From Pogostemon cablin (taxonomy: Eukaryota; Streptophyta; Magnoliopsida; Lamiales; Lamiaceae), in the NCBI GenBank assembly GCA_023678885.1, contig CM043001.1, positions 3,048,001 through 3,112,000 on the forward strand: a DNA stretch of 64,000 bases, read 5' to 3'. Shown in pieces: positions 35,160-47,900 of the stretch. A model generated the notes under the pieces. The model saw only the letters and a program-made list of their open reading frames with translations, was not told the DNA's origin and did not search any database. Numbering within the stretch: position 1 is the first letter of the stretch; every line of letters starts with the position of its first letter. A program made the position numbers and the translations under genes.

Positions 35160-37784
35160 CTAAGAAGTTCCGTTCGTGGTAGGGACTTTTTCCTCTTGCT
35201 TCTTCTCTTCCTCGCTCACTGCTGTAGTCTTGTTGCTTGATACCTCTGCAGAAGGCTCGTCGTCCTTCTTCAGTTCCGACTCAAATTCTTTTGCTGCCTA
35301 ATAACACCAAACGTGGTCCAAGAAATGAACAAGTTAATGCTTGTTTTACAACTAGCAGGGAATTAAGGAAGCACTAGAGACAAATAAAACAACAATTAAA
35401 TGCAGCGTAGAAAATGTTAACAATAAAACCCATAAGTACAAGGCGTCGAGGTTTTGCATCCCGTGTCTAAGTGATTTGCAGGAATGCAGAATGGAACTGG
35501 CACCATCTTTTTTTCAGACTATTAGAATCAAGAATAACAAATAAAATACTCATAGATCATATTAGTGTCCTTTGTTAACTTGTCTTATATGCCTTTCACA
35601 TTCAAAATAATAAAGCAAACTGACCCCAAAACTGTTTAGAAAGCGAATACGCCAAGTATACTCAGTGTGTTGAAGTAGGGTGTTATTATCATATTATAAT
35701 GGATGTAAAAGGAGAACAAATGAACAAGATAAATGGATGCCAAATCAGAATGATATTATCAGGCCAACATCAATCGCATATTAGGTAAAACATTGGCTTC
35801 GTCCAAGGTGACAAAATGATATTCTTCTTGAGCAAATCGTTGCACATCTGGGTGTGCTCATCTTGCAGAAAAATTGGACTTGGATGACTGCACCTAGTGC
35901 AAAGCCTTTAGCCCAAGTCCATAGTCATTTTATACATAAAACCCTCTAGCATTCTATTGTTGATATTCCATTGCATCAAACAGATGATCATTGTCGATAA
36001 TTTAACTTTCAACTATGTAATGTTCGATCTGTAAGAATAGTTTAGTAGTTTACAGAAATAAAATGGCAGTTCTAGCACACAATTAGTACTTTTATGTGAT
36101 TAGCAAAGTAGAGTTGAAAGGTTATAATAAGATATTAAAAACCATAGAGTGACATACTCAAACATTTAGCCCACAAATGAACTATTTGGAGAGATACATA
36201 TCAAATATGCCGGGGTATTATAGCCCTTTTAATGTATAAGATATTATGATATCCCAGATCAATTCCACACCAAATCGTGGAGGGTACATAGTAGGGGGTC
36301 AATCATTTACCCTTGACCACGGTTTTGGTTAAGTTAGCCCCCCCTAACTTAAATGCCTAACATTTTTACTACTCCCTCCGTCCCATAGAAGTTGTGACAT
36401 TTTTCTTTTTGGGTTGTCCCACAGAAGTTGTCACATTCCTTTTAAAGCATACGAGACCCACACAAAAAATATTAACATATTCACATGGACCCACACACAC
36501 TCCACATACACCACTAATACACCAACCCACTACAAGTTAAATATTATTTCTCTCACTTTACTTTACATTAAAATATTATACTCCTTAATCTCCGTGCCAA
36601 AAAAAATGTAACACCTTTAATGGGACGGAGGGAGTATGATTTTTAGTGGTGTCGCCAAGTTTTTCATCAAAAAAAGATCTGAAAAGTAAAGGTATTGCAA
36701 GAAATCAATAAGATTGTCGCATCTGAACTCATTAATTCACAGTATCAAGAAACTTAACTTAAAATGACAATTGAAAGAAATTCATTGAACAAATTTAAGC
36801 TATGATAAGAAAGATCAAATTAACAACTAACACAGGTTTGATTCATTGGTTTTATCACCATGGTTGTTCATACTCGTTATGCCAAGATCACTAAGCAGGA
36901 AAATACAAAGCCCTTATACAGACAAGTCTATTGACTCTTGTTCTCTTAATGTGCCATAAGGAAGACATAAAGCTAAAAAAAACTGAAAACTTATTGTTCT
37001 CTGCAGACTGTAATCTATAGTCCCCATTTAAGTCCAACTATCCAAAGTAGATTTCAATAATTGGAGTAATGGATAAATATCTCATCTAATATCTAATCTA
37101 AGTTTGAAAGTATCAATACATCTTATTATCTTACTCATCTTCTAATGATCAGAAAACCTTCCAACTCCATTCAAGGACAAATCTTTGATGTTCTTGTTCA
37201 GTATAAACTGAAACCCTCAAACTACAATAAAACATTTGACTATGGTGAAGTCAAATATAACAGGCTAATAACTTCAATCTGTTTTTACAAATTTATTATG
37301 GATCCAGCTGAATTAAACAAAGGCCCACATTAACCAAATTTCAAATTTAAGCATAACTAGTCATCAAATTCCAAGATTTCAATCAAAGTTAGTGGATAGA
37401 GAGTACCAAATTACAACATTAGTAAAATCTAAAATGAAGAGCAGACTTGTGATTAGAAATCCCAAGAAAGAAAAGCAAAAGCAAAACCTGCTGAAAGCTC
37501 TTGATGGTTTTGCCAATACTTCTACCGACTTCAGGCAACTTCTTCGGGCCGAAAACGAGGGCCGTCACGCCCACAATGACTACGAGCTCCGGCACTCCAA
37601 GCCCGAACATACAGTTGCAGGAAAGCCCTCTCTTCTTGGGCCGATCCAATGAAAGCCCGAGTCCGGCCCGGTTAGGGACATTGTAGCTGAAGAAAACGGA
37701 GGTGGAGGAAGAGAGAGTGGCGAAGTTTGGTGGGGGTTTTCGATTGAGCAAAGGCGTTACTCCGGAAGATGAGAGAGTCGCCAT
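35160..37784 (-). CDS. TATA: Thylakoid Tat translocase subunit TatA/Tha4, complete
   Basis: Two coding exons, 37784-37488 and 35297-35160, joined in frame (FQQ|AAKEFE) across a 2.2-kb intron, give 144 residues (Arabidopsis Tha4 is about 147). The start opens MATLSSSGVTPLL, a Ser/Thr-rich plastid transit peptide of about 55-58 residues. The mature part has the TatA signature: FGLGVPELVVI with the conserved glutamate at residue 66 in a single membrane span (about 64-79), the FGPKKLPE hinge, then an amphipathic helix GRSIGKTIKSFQQAAKEF. An acidic, lysine-rich tail ends PTTNGTS. TatA oligomerises with TatC/Hcf106 at the thylakoid membrane to pass folded twin-arginine proteins. It is shorter than Hcf106 (TatB), which decides the paralogue. 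It converges on MED14. Confidence 0.94.
36372..36634. mobile_element. Stowaway MITE in the TatA intron
   Basis: CTCCCTCCGTCCCATAGAAG and the inverted TTTAATGGGACGGAGGGAG are bounded by TA at 36370-36371 and 36635-36636. Its core closely matches 34453-34705. Confidence 0.92.
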
Positions 37785-39277
37785 TGGTGCAGCTACTTGG
37801 ATCGATGATGGTTTGTTGGTGATGGGTTGGGTAGGTGGCTGGCGTGTTCAGTGTTCAATTCTTGATATTTATTTATTTTATTTTATTTTATTTTAGATAT
37901 GAGACCACAATTTACACGTTTTCTGACATCCTTTTTCACTTTGCAAGGGTGAATAAGCTCTACTCAAGATCCCTGCACTTTGGCTTACTCCCTCGGTCGA
38001 GTTTTTTTTTTTTTTTTAAATATGTGGGACGTACGAATCATTTTTAATACAATTAAAATATGGGGATCACACTCATACTAATACAAATATCCACTACATA
38101 TTAAATAATAATATTTCTTAATCCACCGTGCAAAAAAGTAAAAAATTATCTTTTGACAGAATGTAAAGATAAAAGAGATAAATTATGCTAATTCAATTAA
38201 TAAATAATCCTAGATCACTATCTATTGCATATAAAGAGTTTTTATCATTCTAAAATTGCTTCCACACTACAACAAGTGAGATTCGTTTCTTAACTTTTGT
38301 GTAAGTTATCATTCTTACCGATCAGTTGAGTTTTTTTTTTCTCATTTGTGAATTACTCATCTATTTTATTGAATATTCCATGCAAATACATGTATTAATA
38401 TATATATAATAATAGAGCAAATATTTTGTGAGATCATTTACTTTTCATTAAAGTACTTTTAGTTAAGTGCTCCTTATTTTGAGTATTTCACACTTTTATT
38501 TTTCATTCATCATAAGGTATTTCATGCTTTACTTTGGTAAAAAATACACTTACCTCTTATTTACACACATCTTAATATAATACCAATTTTTTTACTCATT
38601 TTATCAATTTCACACACATTTTTTTATTAATTTAATTAAAATATTTATTCTCTTTCTTATATATGTATTACAATTTTTTTTTCATACTCTCCACATAAGA
38701 ATATGTGAAATACAACGGTGACAGAGGAGTATTACTTCCCCATTAAAGATTAAAGACTTTGTTACTTTTAATTTATTTTACGAATTAAATTGTCAATTAT
38801 AGATTCATTAAACAATTCAATTTAACATTTATTTATTTATTTTTCAATTTATCATTTTTTTAATATTATTACTTTTTATTAGTGTTATTAGGCGGTATTA
38901 CCTCAAAATGAAAAAAATTCTATTACATTTTATAATAAAAAACAATAATTTTTTTTTACTGTGTTGTCACTAATTTACTACTATAAGTTATAGCCACTAT
39001 AATTTCTATATATTTCCAATAATAATGTCATAAAAGAAAATGCTCCATCTAAAGAATTGACACATTACAAAGTAAATGTATCAACTCATGACACTGAGAC
39101 GAAGGGGGTAAAGACTTATAAGTCTTGATAATAATTACTATTTTAGAAAATTAATTTCTTTTAGGTAAGAATTTGAATATTTAATGATATCGTATCCTAA
39201 TTTCTAAATTCTCTGTGTTTTCCCCAAAATAATCACACCTGGGTTGGCATATTTTGCCAAAAATAATTAAGAACCAT
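37785..39277. other. Intergenic between PFD4 and TatA, with MITE remnants
   Basis: AT-rich and gene-free. A degenerate Stowaway end sits at 37988 (CTCCCTCGGTCGAG). Another inverted pair lies at 38471-38733 (CTCCTTATTTTGAGTATTTC against GAAATACAACGGTGACAGAG). The TatA promoter should lie in the first few hundred bases; no TATA box is evident. Confidence 0.45.
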
Positions 39278-39567
39278 CAAATTACAAAAAAAACTCCCTC
39301 GAAGTTTGTCCAAATTATCAATTAAACCCCGTGATTTGAAAAATTACCAATTATCCCTTTAAAAAACATTTAAAAAAAAAAGTTAAGTTTAGAAATACTA
39401 TATGGGTCTTGATGTCATTTTTATTATTCTTTATTTAAAAAAAAAGTGTAATTTTATTAATGTTTAAATAAAAAACAAATTAAAATGAGTAATTGGTAAT
39501 TTTTCAAACTATGAGATTTATTTGGTAGTTTGGACAAACCTCGAGGGGGTTTTGGTAATTTACCCTT
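39278..39567. mobile_element. MITE with CCCTCGAAGTTTGTCC ends
   Basis: CTCCCTCGAAGTTTGTCCAA, then GAAAAATTACCAATTA on the left, is mirrored on the right by TAATTGGTAATTTTTCAAA and GGACAAACCTCGAGGGGG. The inverted repeats are about 75 bp around an AT-rich core. Confidence 0.8.
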
Positions 39568-39801
39568 AAAAAAAAGTGAAAATGATGTAGATCAAAATCT
39601 ATAATGCACATACAGATTTAATAACCCCAACTAAAATTTCGAAGTAATTAAACTGAAAATACACTTTTTTTTTCCAGGAAAAAGTGACATAAATTATCTG
39701 AAAGTGCTAAAATCAGAATCATCCCCACCCCAAAAAAGAAAAAAACTAATCCAAATCAAAGTGACGAACAACTGAGAGTTTCAACAACAGTAAAACTTGA
39801 T

Positions 39802-41977
39802 CTAATCCTCCTCAAGATTGATAGAATCCTTAAATTTTCCATACAAGATCTTCTTCAACTCTGCCATCTGAGCAACTATTGATTCTTTCTCCTCCTCTAG
39901 CTTCTCCAAGTTCTTGCTCGTTGCCTGTTCCATCTCTTCGATCTTGCTTTCTACTTCTTCTTTAGGGATGTGAGCAAAGACCTCCCCTATTTGGAACCGA
40001 ACTATCTCTTCATCGGTAAGAATCAATTCGTTGCTTGCATCCTCAAGGCTTTCTTTTGTTTCCTGACCAAACGCAGTTTAATTATAAACTTGGATATGAG
40101 AGAGACACACATCTTCAGAGAGCATCAGATTCAGATTGAGACGGGGAACCCATAGATTGATTATCATTGTATCAGTCAGTTGTAAGATAAAGATAAGATG
40201 GATATCAGAGGCTTCACAAAGACTGTAAGTAGTTTGCCATACACCAGTTGGTTTAGAACACTTGAATCTTAATATAAGGTGAAAATCAATAATATATTAA
40301 AAGCTATCATAGAAAAGCTTGGGTGCCGGCATCTTATCTTTTAGTGCAACAAACATAAGAGAATCTCAATGCCACCAAACAGTAGAGAGAGTAATGAATG
40401 GAATGGAGAAGGCTTCACAAGAACTTTAACTGGTTCATTAGATTCGTGATAATAAAAACTGCACATGATTGATTGAATATATAATGAATAAGTGGAACCT
40501 AAACCATGAAGATGAATAGCCATTCAACGAGCCAATACATAAAAAAATAAAAAAGCTTAAATAAACTGAAAAAAAAAGGGCCTGATAACTTTCATATAGA
40601 TGGAGTGCTCATGCTTGTTACCAACTCTTCAAATGAAAACCAGTCTTAATAGGTATGAGATACAAGTGAGATAATTCTTTGTGTCTGATCAAATTCCTCC
40701 CCACAGCTAGGAATTACAACTAATGGAGACTAATCACAAGTCAATTGCAAATAGAATGTCCATTGTCATCCACAGGTTGGCGAAACTCAAACTCTAAATC
40801 ATGAGTCTCAAGGAAGAAATTGGGGGCCACAGAGAGAGTTCTACCGATGAATCTCATCATGAAATCATTAAGCAAACATACATACTCTGTACTATTCACT
40901 TAATTGGTCAAATCTCTTGATCAAAATCCATTATAGCTCACACTAGAATTCATATTCAATCGGTAAGATTGATGTTTCACTAATGAACACATTTCAGACT
41001 TCTGCCATCCACAAACACCCACACACATACAAAAGAGAAAAAAAAAAGTTTATCACTCCTCAAGACTGGGTAGATGGAGCAGCAGTTTAGCACATAGAAG
41101 CATACTAGAGAGTACAGAATACAGCCATAGGCAGATAATTATAAAATACAAACCATCCAATTGAGGAGATAAGTGGAAAACACCTATCAAGATTTATTTT
41201 TCAAGAATTCCTAAACAAGACTCTTGATAAAGCACTAATATTAAAGCAATGTACATCTTCCAACCTAGTTCAACATACCATACTCCAAATCAGAAAATCT
41301 GGACTAATCAAGTTGACTAGCACTTCAATTTGGAGAAATTTTTTCTATCACAGTCACTATTACTACTAGTGGGTGTTTGTTCATTTAGTGGTAGTAATAC
41401 TCCACGAGCCTAAAAAAAATTACTAAAAATATGGGAGTTCACACACTCATTGCACTTAAACAGGCGTAATTTCTTTTTAAACCGGTTAGTTAAAACCAAG
41501 GGCCCAAAATATCACAATTTAAGAAGGAGTTGAGTTACATATCATGAAACTAACAAAGAATTAAGGGCGTTCTTATGCTTATTCCTTGGTTATGACATTT
41601 TTAAACTTTATTAAAGCACCTAATAACTCAAATGAACCCCAAACACTCTCCAACAACTAGTTGAGGTAAATGTAATTCACTAATACTGCAGCTACCGCTG
41701 TACTTGCCAACAAAGTATAAACGCAGGGCATCAATCAGCTAGCAGACCCCATTCAGAAACACTAAAGAGAGTACCTTTGCAGCCTTGATTTCATCCTCCA
41801 ATTCGTGAAGCCTATTGTTCAATCTTCCAAACTTAATGATATTTTGCTGATCTTCCCATGTCACCTCAGTGTCTGATCCCGATGATCCAGCCTTAGATTA
41901 CAGAAACAAGATATTAGAGCACATAGATTGGGAAGGCGAGCTGGATCGCGTGTGGGATTACGACTCACCTGCTGCAT
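39802..41977 (-). CDS. PFD4: Prefoldin subunit 4, complete
   Basis: Three coding exons on the minus strand: 41977-41969 (only ATGCAGCAG), 41891-41775 and 40062-39802, giving 128 residues; plant prefoldin 4 is about 129. Exon 2 has SDTEVTWEDQQNI and FGRLNNRLHELEDEIK. Exon 3 has LILTDEEIVRFQIGEVFAHI and a C-terminal coiled coil ending LYGKFKDSINLEED. The beta-type prefoldin plan is two long helices around a beta hairpin. In the cytosol it joins the hexamer that hands nascent actin and tubulin to the CCT chaperonin. The start is supported by GTGAGT directly after the ninth base and by the family N-terminus MQQ; no other in-frame ATG precedes exon 2. The 1.7-kb intron 2 holds a MITE. Confidence 0.95.
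41369..41655. mobile_element. MITE with GTGTTTG...TTCAT ends in PFD4 intron 2
   Basis: AGTGGGTGTTTGTTCATTTA on the left and the inverted AAATGAACCCCAAACACTCT on the right enclose an AT-rich core. The family also occurs at 46142-46406. Confidence 0.6.
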
Positions 41978-42309
41978 TGTTCGGAACAGAGTCGGAGAAT
42001 GAGGGTTTCAGAATTGCAGTGTACGCCCTAAAGTATGCTCTAATTCAGAATCCCTCCCCTTATTTTGGGCTGAGGGATAAATGAAGCCCATCTTCATTGG
42101 CTAGCCCAAAATGGCAATTGGGCTCAGCCCAACAACCCCTAATGGACTCTCTTTAAAGTCCGCAATTGAAAAATTAATCAAATTTTACACTTAAATATAT
42201 TTAATAACAATAAATAATTTCTATATCAATTTTAATCAAACATTACTTTTTGGACTTTAGTATTCCAACTATTCAACTTATAATACTCAAAATGTCATGT
42301 GGGTGAGTG

Positions 42310-42540
42310 TGTAGGGGTATGTGTCGGTTCCAATATCGGTACGGACGTTAATTCCGATATCAGTAATGAAATAAAGAAGAAAATTAAGTAGAAAACGAAG
42401 TCTAGAAACTGTGTTGTAAAAGACCCTTGTCAGTTCCCATGTCGATTACCATATCGGTTCCCATTTTAGTTACCATATCAGTTCTTCGTGTCGATCACCG
42501 TATCGATTACCATATCGGATCCTGTGTTAGTTTTTTACAA
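42310..42540. repeat. Degenerate CCATATCGGTT repeats
   Basis: About eight imperfect units of 12-24 bp recur, related to CGATTACCATATCGGTTCCC, with clearest spacing at 42435-42530. Non-coding. Confidence 0.6.
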
Positions 42541-42991
42541 ATTTTCCCTTTAAGAGTATTTTGCTCCTTATGAGTTATGAATACCATTTGGTTAAAAAAA
42601 AATAAAGTTTAAAAAGATATTGATTTTTGATAATTGAGTTTTTGATTAGTTTGGCTTAATTGACACTATTTTTTTTTTAAAATCTCATAAAATATTTTGG
42701 AAAAAAAGAGACGGATTGAAAGTGAAATTGGGGACCACGTTATAATTCATAAACAAATGTGACTCGAAAATAAATCCAACAGAAGAGGGGTTACTTTCAT
42801 AGTTTTTTTAATTCAATTTTTTTTACTTAATTGTTTATATATATATAGATTGGAACTCCTTGTTTGATCCGTAAACCTTGGATAAAAACCACCGGTAGTA
42901 GAGTATAGGCGACCCAGACCCGCCAAAGAAGAACGGTCCGGATATACAACAACTCGTCTTGCCCCATTGCCATTCCTATTCATATTTCATA

Positions 42992-43192
42992 CTCCCTCCG
43001 TCCATTTTTAAGGTGTTCATTTTATTATTTTTGGCGATAGATCAAATATATCCATTTCCCCTATTTAGTAAAAATGTTCACAAGATGACCCACCACTTCC
43101 TCTAATACAATTACTCACTTTACATATAATAATAATATTTCTTAATTCACGTGCAAAAAGCAAACAGATAGCTTAGAATTGGATGGAGGGAG
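42992..43192. mobile_element. Stowaway MITE
   Basis: CTCCCTCCGTCCATTTTTAA and the inverted TTAGAATTGGATGGAGGGAG are bounded by TA. Confidence 0.88.
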
Positions 43193-43248
43193 TAGTATAT
43201 TTTATTTTTGTGTCCATAGTGTATCCTAATCTTGTGTTTTATTACATA

Positions 43249-43313
43249 CTCCTTTCGTCCCGTAAAAAGGTTACACCAATGGAAGTGTAACTCTTTTAGC
43301 GGGACAGATGGAG
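43249..43313. mobile_element. Minimal 65-bp Stowaway hairpin
   Basis: CTCCTTTCGTCCCGTAAAAA to the inverted CTTTTAGCGGGACAGATGGAG with a core of about 20 bp, bounded by TA at 43247-43248 and 43314-43315. Nearly the whole element is inverted repeat. Confidence 0.8.
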
Positions 43314-43739
43314 TATATAAGAGTATAATTATCTTTTTCATTTCATCAAAAAGGAGGATTGATGTAAGTTTTATTTCACAGTAGACGTTCAAGAACCTTA
43401 CAACTAATGCATTTGGCCAAAAATCTAACTTCTAAAAGGATTATTGTATAAATAATGATAGGCAGATCTTAAGACAGAAATTGTAGGACCCTAATCATAC
43501 AGTAATTTAATATTGCATTTTTCTCAATCAATAAATATCACCAATATTAATGAAAGGGCATTTTTTTAAAAAAAATTATTGGTGCCCACATGAAATTGTA
43601 CTGTTTACATTTTTACCTTATTTTTATATGATAATTAATGACTACCTTAATTAATCTTCTAATATATTACAATTATCATTATTATATAGAGTACTAAATA
43701 TTTTTAAAGCAATCAGCTAGCTGTAAGATGAAATTTTTT

Positions 43740-44025
43740 AATGACAAACTCTCTTGATGTTGTTTGCATGAGACGGTTTGTAAGACATATTAAAGTATGT
43801 TTATTATTTAGATAAAATATGTTTAATAGTTCTCAAAGTATGTTTTTTAAAGTATGCTAAATTATATATTAAAATATGATTTTAGTATGTTATAATATGA
43901 TTTAATTTAATATTGATATACTTTTATTACAAATAAGCATATTTATTTATACAATAAGCATACTTTAGTGATGAGACGAGTCTCGTCTCACAAATAACCC
44001 GTCTCACAAGAGAGTGTCTCATTTT
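43740..44025. mobile_element. MITE with GAGAC-rich ends
   Basis: ACAAACTCTCTTG ... GAGACGGTTTGT on the left and CGTCTCACAAATAACCCGTC ... CAAGAGAGTGTC on the right form inverted ends. The core has repeated AAAGTATG / CATACTTTA motifs. It resembles 8503-8697. Confidence 0.55.
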
Positions 44026-44851
44026 TTATATACAAATGTTAATTTATACAGCAAAATGTCAAGCAGTTGTTGTCATGATGGCAGTAAGGATTTGAAATTA
44101 GGGTTTATTAGATGTCAAGATCTTGAATTATTTGAACAGTGGTCCCTAATGTTAATCATCCAATATTTAATTAAAAATGAATTATTTATTCCACATTATA
44201 TATGCATGTATCATTAGATACAATATTATTTAAGTTGGGGACAAATTTTTGTTTGCATAAAATTTATTAATTCTTACTAATTGATGTGAAACAACTCCAA
44301 CTTAATTAATGTCATTCTCATTCACAATTTATTTAAAGATTAACTGCTGACTTGGCTTTGCCACTATATAAATACAACTTGTATAATTTTGGAGTAAATT
44401 ATATTCTTGACATGATTTCTCAAAAAAATTATTATTTTATATATGGGTGCATGCCAATTTTACAAAAATAATCATTTTTCACAATTTACATTTTAATAAC
44501 ATTAAATTTATTCCATTTATTATTAACTGAATATATATACTTTCTTAAACAGTACTACTCTAGAGTTTCTTGAAATAAAAACATGCAACATTACGTGTGA
44601 CAATAACAAATGACAAAGGTTGATAAGTTGTATTGATTTAAAATATCGAATATGAGAATATACATACAATGAAATATGAAAACAAGCTGATATAATTAGA
44701 AATAAATTACAAAATCGTACATCATGATCATATAAATTGGTTTATTATTAATATAATTATAATAATTATTATTATTAATTCTTGATAGCTCTCAATTATT
44801 GAGGTCTATTGATTATCTTTTGGCATGAGAAAAAAGCACCCTGGTTTCACA

Positions 44852-44859
44852 TATAAATA
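44852..44859 (+). promoter_or_regulatory. TATA box of the 2OG oxygenase gene
   Basis: TATAAATA lies about 85 bp before the ATG at 44940, with an A-rich leader between, the usual spacing for a short plant 5' UTR. Confidence 0.55.
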
Positions 44860-44939
44860 CAATATTTCATCATGATTTGATGCATCAAAACCTACATTAG
44901 ATCAAAGCAACAACAAGAAGAAATTAAAAATTAATTACA

Positions 44940-47900
44940 ATGGAGGTTTTAATGTCCAACTGGTCCAACGTTGTTCAATCTTTGCCTGAAAAATACATAT
45001 TCCCTCCTGATAAGAGGCCTGGAAAGCATGATTTCCCAGTCGTGAAGAACGTTCCAGTGATCGACCTTTCGGGCGAAAATCGAGCACAAATCGTCCAACA
45101 GATTCTCCATGCTTGCCAAGCATTCGGCTTCTTTCAGGTTTATTAATTTATAACATGTCAAATCTTAAAAAGTCACACGTTACGTACGACTAAAATCAAT
45201 TATAAAAACTTGTTCTATCATTTTAAGCTTCTTATGAGGTGATCTTTTAGGTGGCCTTGCATTTAAAGTTCCACGAGCAAAGCTAGAGACAAATGACTGC
45301 GCCTACATACGAGGGGCACATATTAGAGTGAACTGATTAAATATTACTCTCTCCGTCGCACATTTATGTTCACACTTTTGTTTTCGTTCATCCCACACTT
45401 ATCTTCACCACCCAAAAAAAGGAAATTTTACATTAACCAACAACCTCAAAAGTTATCTTAATTTCAAAAATATCACTCCCACCTAATATACATAACATAC
45501 TTTATAATTTATTTATTACCTAAAAATACCACAATACCCCTAAATAGTCAATAAAATTACCCCTAAATAGTCAATAAAATTGGTCAAAAAATAATTTTTC
45601 TTAAACTCCCTATCTACAGTGTCGGCGTACATAAATCAGGGAGGGAGGGAGGAAGTACATGATACTAATCTCTAGCAGTTTAAGCTTTTACATGAGTGTT
45701 CATTTAACAAAACTCAGCTCAACCAATACAAAGAACTTGCATGCATGAAATATTCATTTCATATAAAAAACAAAAAATCTATCTCAGGTTATCAACCATG
45801 GTGTTCCCCTGAGCCTAACAGACGACACCATGAACGTCTTAGAAGAGTTCTTCGCATCACCACCGAAGTATAAATCCGAGTTTTACTCGACGGAGCAGAG
45901 TAGAAAGTGCAGAATCTATTCCAGCACCTTGAATTATGACAACGAAGATGTTCACTATTGGAGGGATAACTTCACTCACCATTGCCACCCCGTGGAAGAT
46001 CATATCCACCTATGGCCTGAAAAGCCGAGCAGATACAGGTACATGCAATCTCTCTGATCCTGCTCGTCTTTTATTTCACCCGGTGTGGCATCTATAAGAA
46101 ATAGGCCCGGATCATCCGTTGTGCATAAAACACTATTTTACTATATGACAGTGTTTGGTTCATTAAAATTATTAGGTGATTTAATAAAGCTTGAAAATAT
46201 CACAAACAAGAAATTGAGTATAGGAATTGTATTAATTCTTTGTTAGTTTCATGGGTTGTTGTAACCGGGCCCCTTGTTTTAAACTAGCAGGTTTAGAAGA
46301 AAATTAAGTCCGCTTAAGTAATTAGTTTGTAAACTCCCTTATTTTTAGTAATTTTTAAAAGCCCATAAAATATTATTAACTCAATATGAACCAAACACTC
46401 TCATATGTGTTTTATGTACGTACGACTGAGGATCCGATTGACGAGTGCTTCTTGCAGGGAAGTCGTTGGGAAGTACGCGGTCGAAACTAGGAAGTTTATG
46501 ATGAGGATTTTGGAGCTGATTGGTGAGGGTTTAGGGGTAAAGGAAGGATATTTTGAGGGTTTAGTGAGTGAGAACCAATTGTTGTCAGTGAATCATCATA
46601 TTCCATGCCCTGATCCAAGTTTGACACTGGGAATGCCTCAACACTGTGATCCTAATCTCATTACCATTCTCCAAGAGTGCTCTGTTCCAGGGTTTCAGTT
46701 GATGCATGACGGCCAGTGGATGACACTCGAGCCGTCGCCCAACTCGTTCGTCGTCATTCCAGGGCTCCAACTTAAGGTGCACCTAGATATCCAAACCTAA
46801 AATTTTTATGAGCACGTGAAGCTCAAGATGCAGTGCATCTCGAACTTCAAGTGCTCATAAAAATGGCTTATACCTCCTTTTCTATGACCCAAACGATCAT
46901 GCATATATAAAACAAGGGATAATTTCAGATTCAGTCCCGTAAGAATTGCTCAATGCCAAAAAGGTCCCAAAACTGGCAGATTTAGTTCGATAGGAAATTT
47001 TCATCAAAATTTGTTAATAGTTGACGAAATATTCTGAACCATTAACAAGACCAAAATGGACTATGTCTATTTTGAAAGACAGAAAATAATATAAATCTGG
47101 TAGTTTATAATAATATAAGTTAATTTGGGATGAAATTTTTCGAAAATTATGATTATAATATTTTTTTGGGACCAAAAGCGCTAGCTATGAGACCAGTGTA
47201 TTCCTACAGGACTATAATTGAACTGAAGGAATTCTTATGAGACAAAATGTGATATTTTCCCTATAAAACAACCAAAATTTTTGGTTGGGATATGAATAAA
47301 AACATTAATGACGCAACTATATGAGATAATTATATAATCATTAAAATATGAAAAAGATTAATTTATTTTTTTATAGAGATAAATTCATTTTTCGCTCCAT
47401 AATAATAGAGTATTTTGTTTTGTTTCCCAAGAACGTTATATTTTTTTTTCAATTTAGTTTCATAACTATAGAAAATGTCCAATTTTTAGTCTCATTTTAG
47501 CCGGAAAATCAAAATTTCGCTGGAATCATGCATATACATCGCACGTGGCCGTTCAATTTGGAAATTTCTGGGCGATTTTGGGTCATAATTGAACAATGTA
47601 TGTAGTTATTAGACTAAATTGAAAAAAACTAATACTCTATTATTATGAGACGAAAAATTAATTTAACTTATTATTATTTTTTATATATATAAGTAAATGC
47701 TGGTCTTTTTTAAATTCGTTTCTCTCTAACCTGATGATGGTATTAAAAAACACCTGAAATTTGGAGTTGATCAAAATGTTTATTGTAGGTAATAAGTAAT
47801 GGAAAATTTAAGAGCCCATATCATAGAGTGATGACACACTCAAAAGAGGCTAGGACAACCATTGGAACATTCTTGGTTCCATCAAACGACGTCGTTATCG

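Larger units (their letters stand above)
42085..44851. other. Intergenic between PFD4 and the 2OG oxygenase
   Basis: No gene. It contains a degenerate short tandem repeat (42310-42540), two Stowaway elements, a GAGACG-ended MITE and AT-rich filler. The two neighbouring genes diverge, so both promoters lie here. Confidence 0.5.

Noticed and set aside
41869..42084. 71-codon plus-strand frame opposite the first exons of PFD4
   Set aside because: It begins at a GTG, and is antisense to verified PFD4 exons and a short intron. Its coding-like look follows from the real gene on the other strand and its GC-rich leader.
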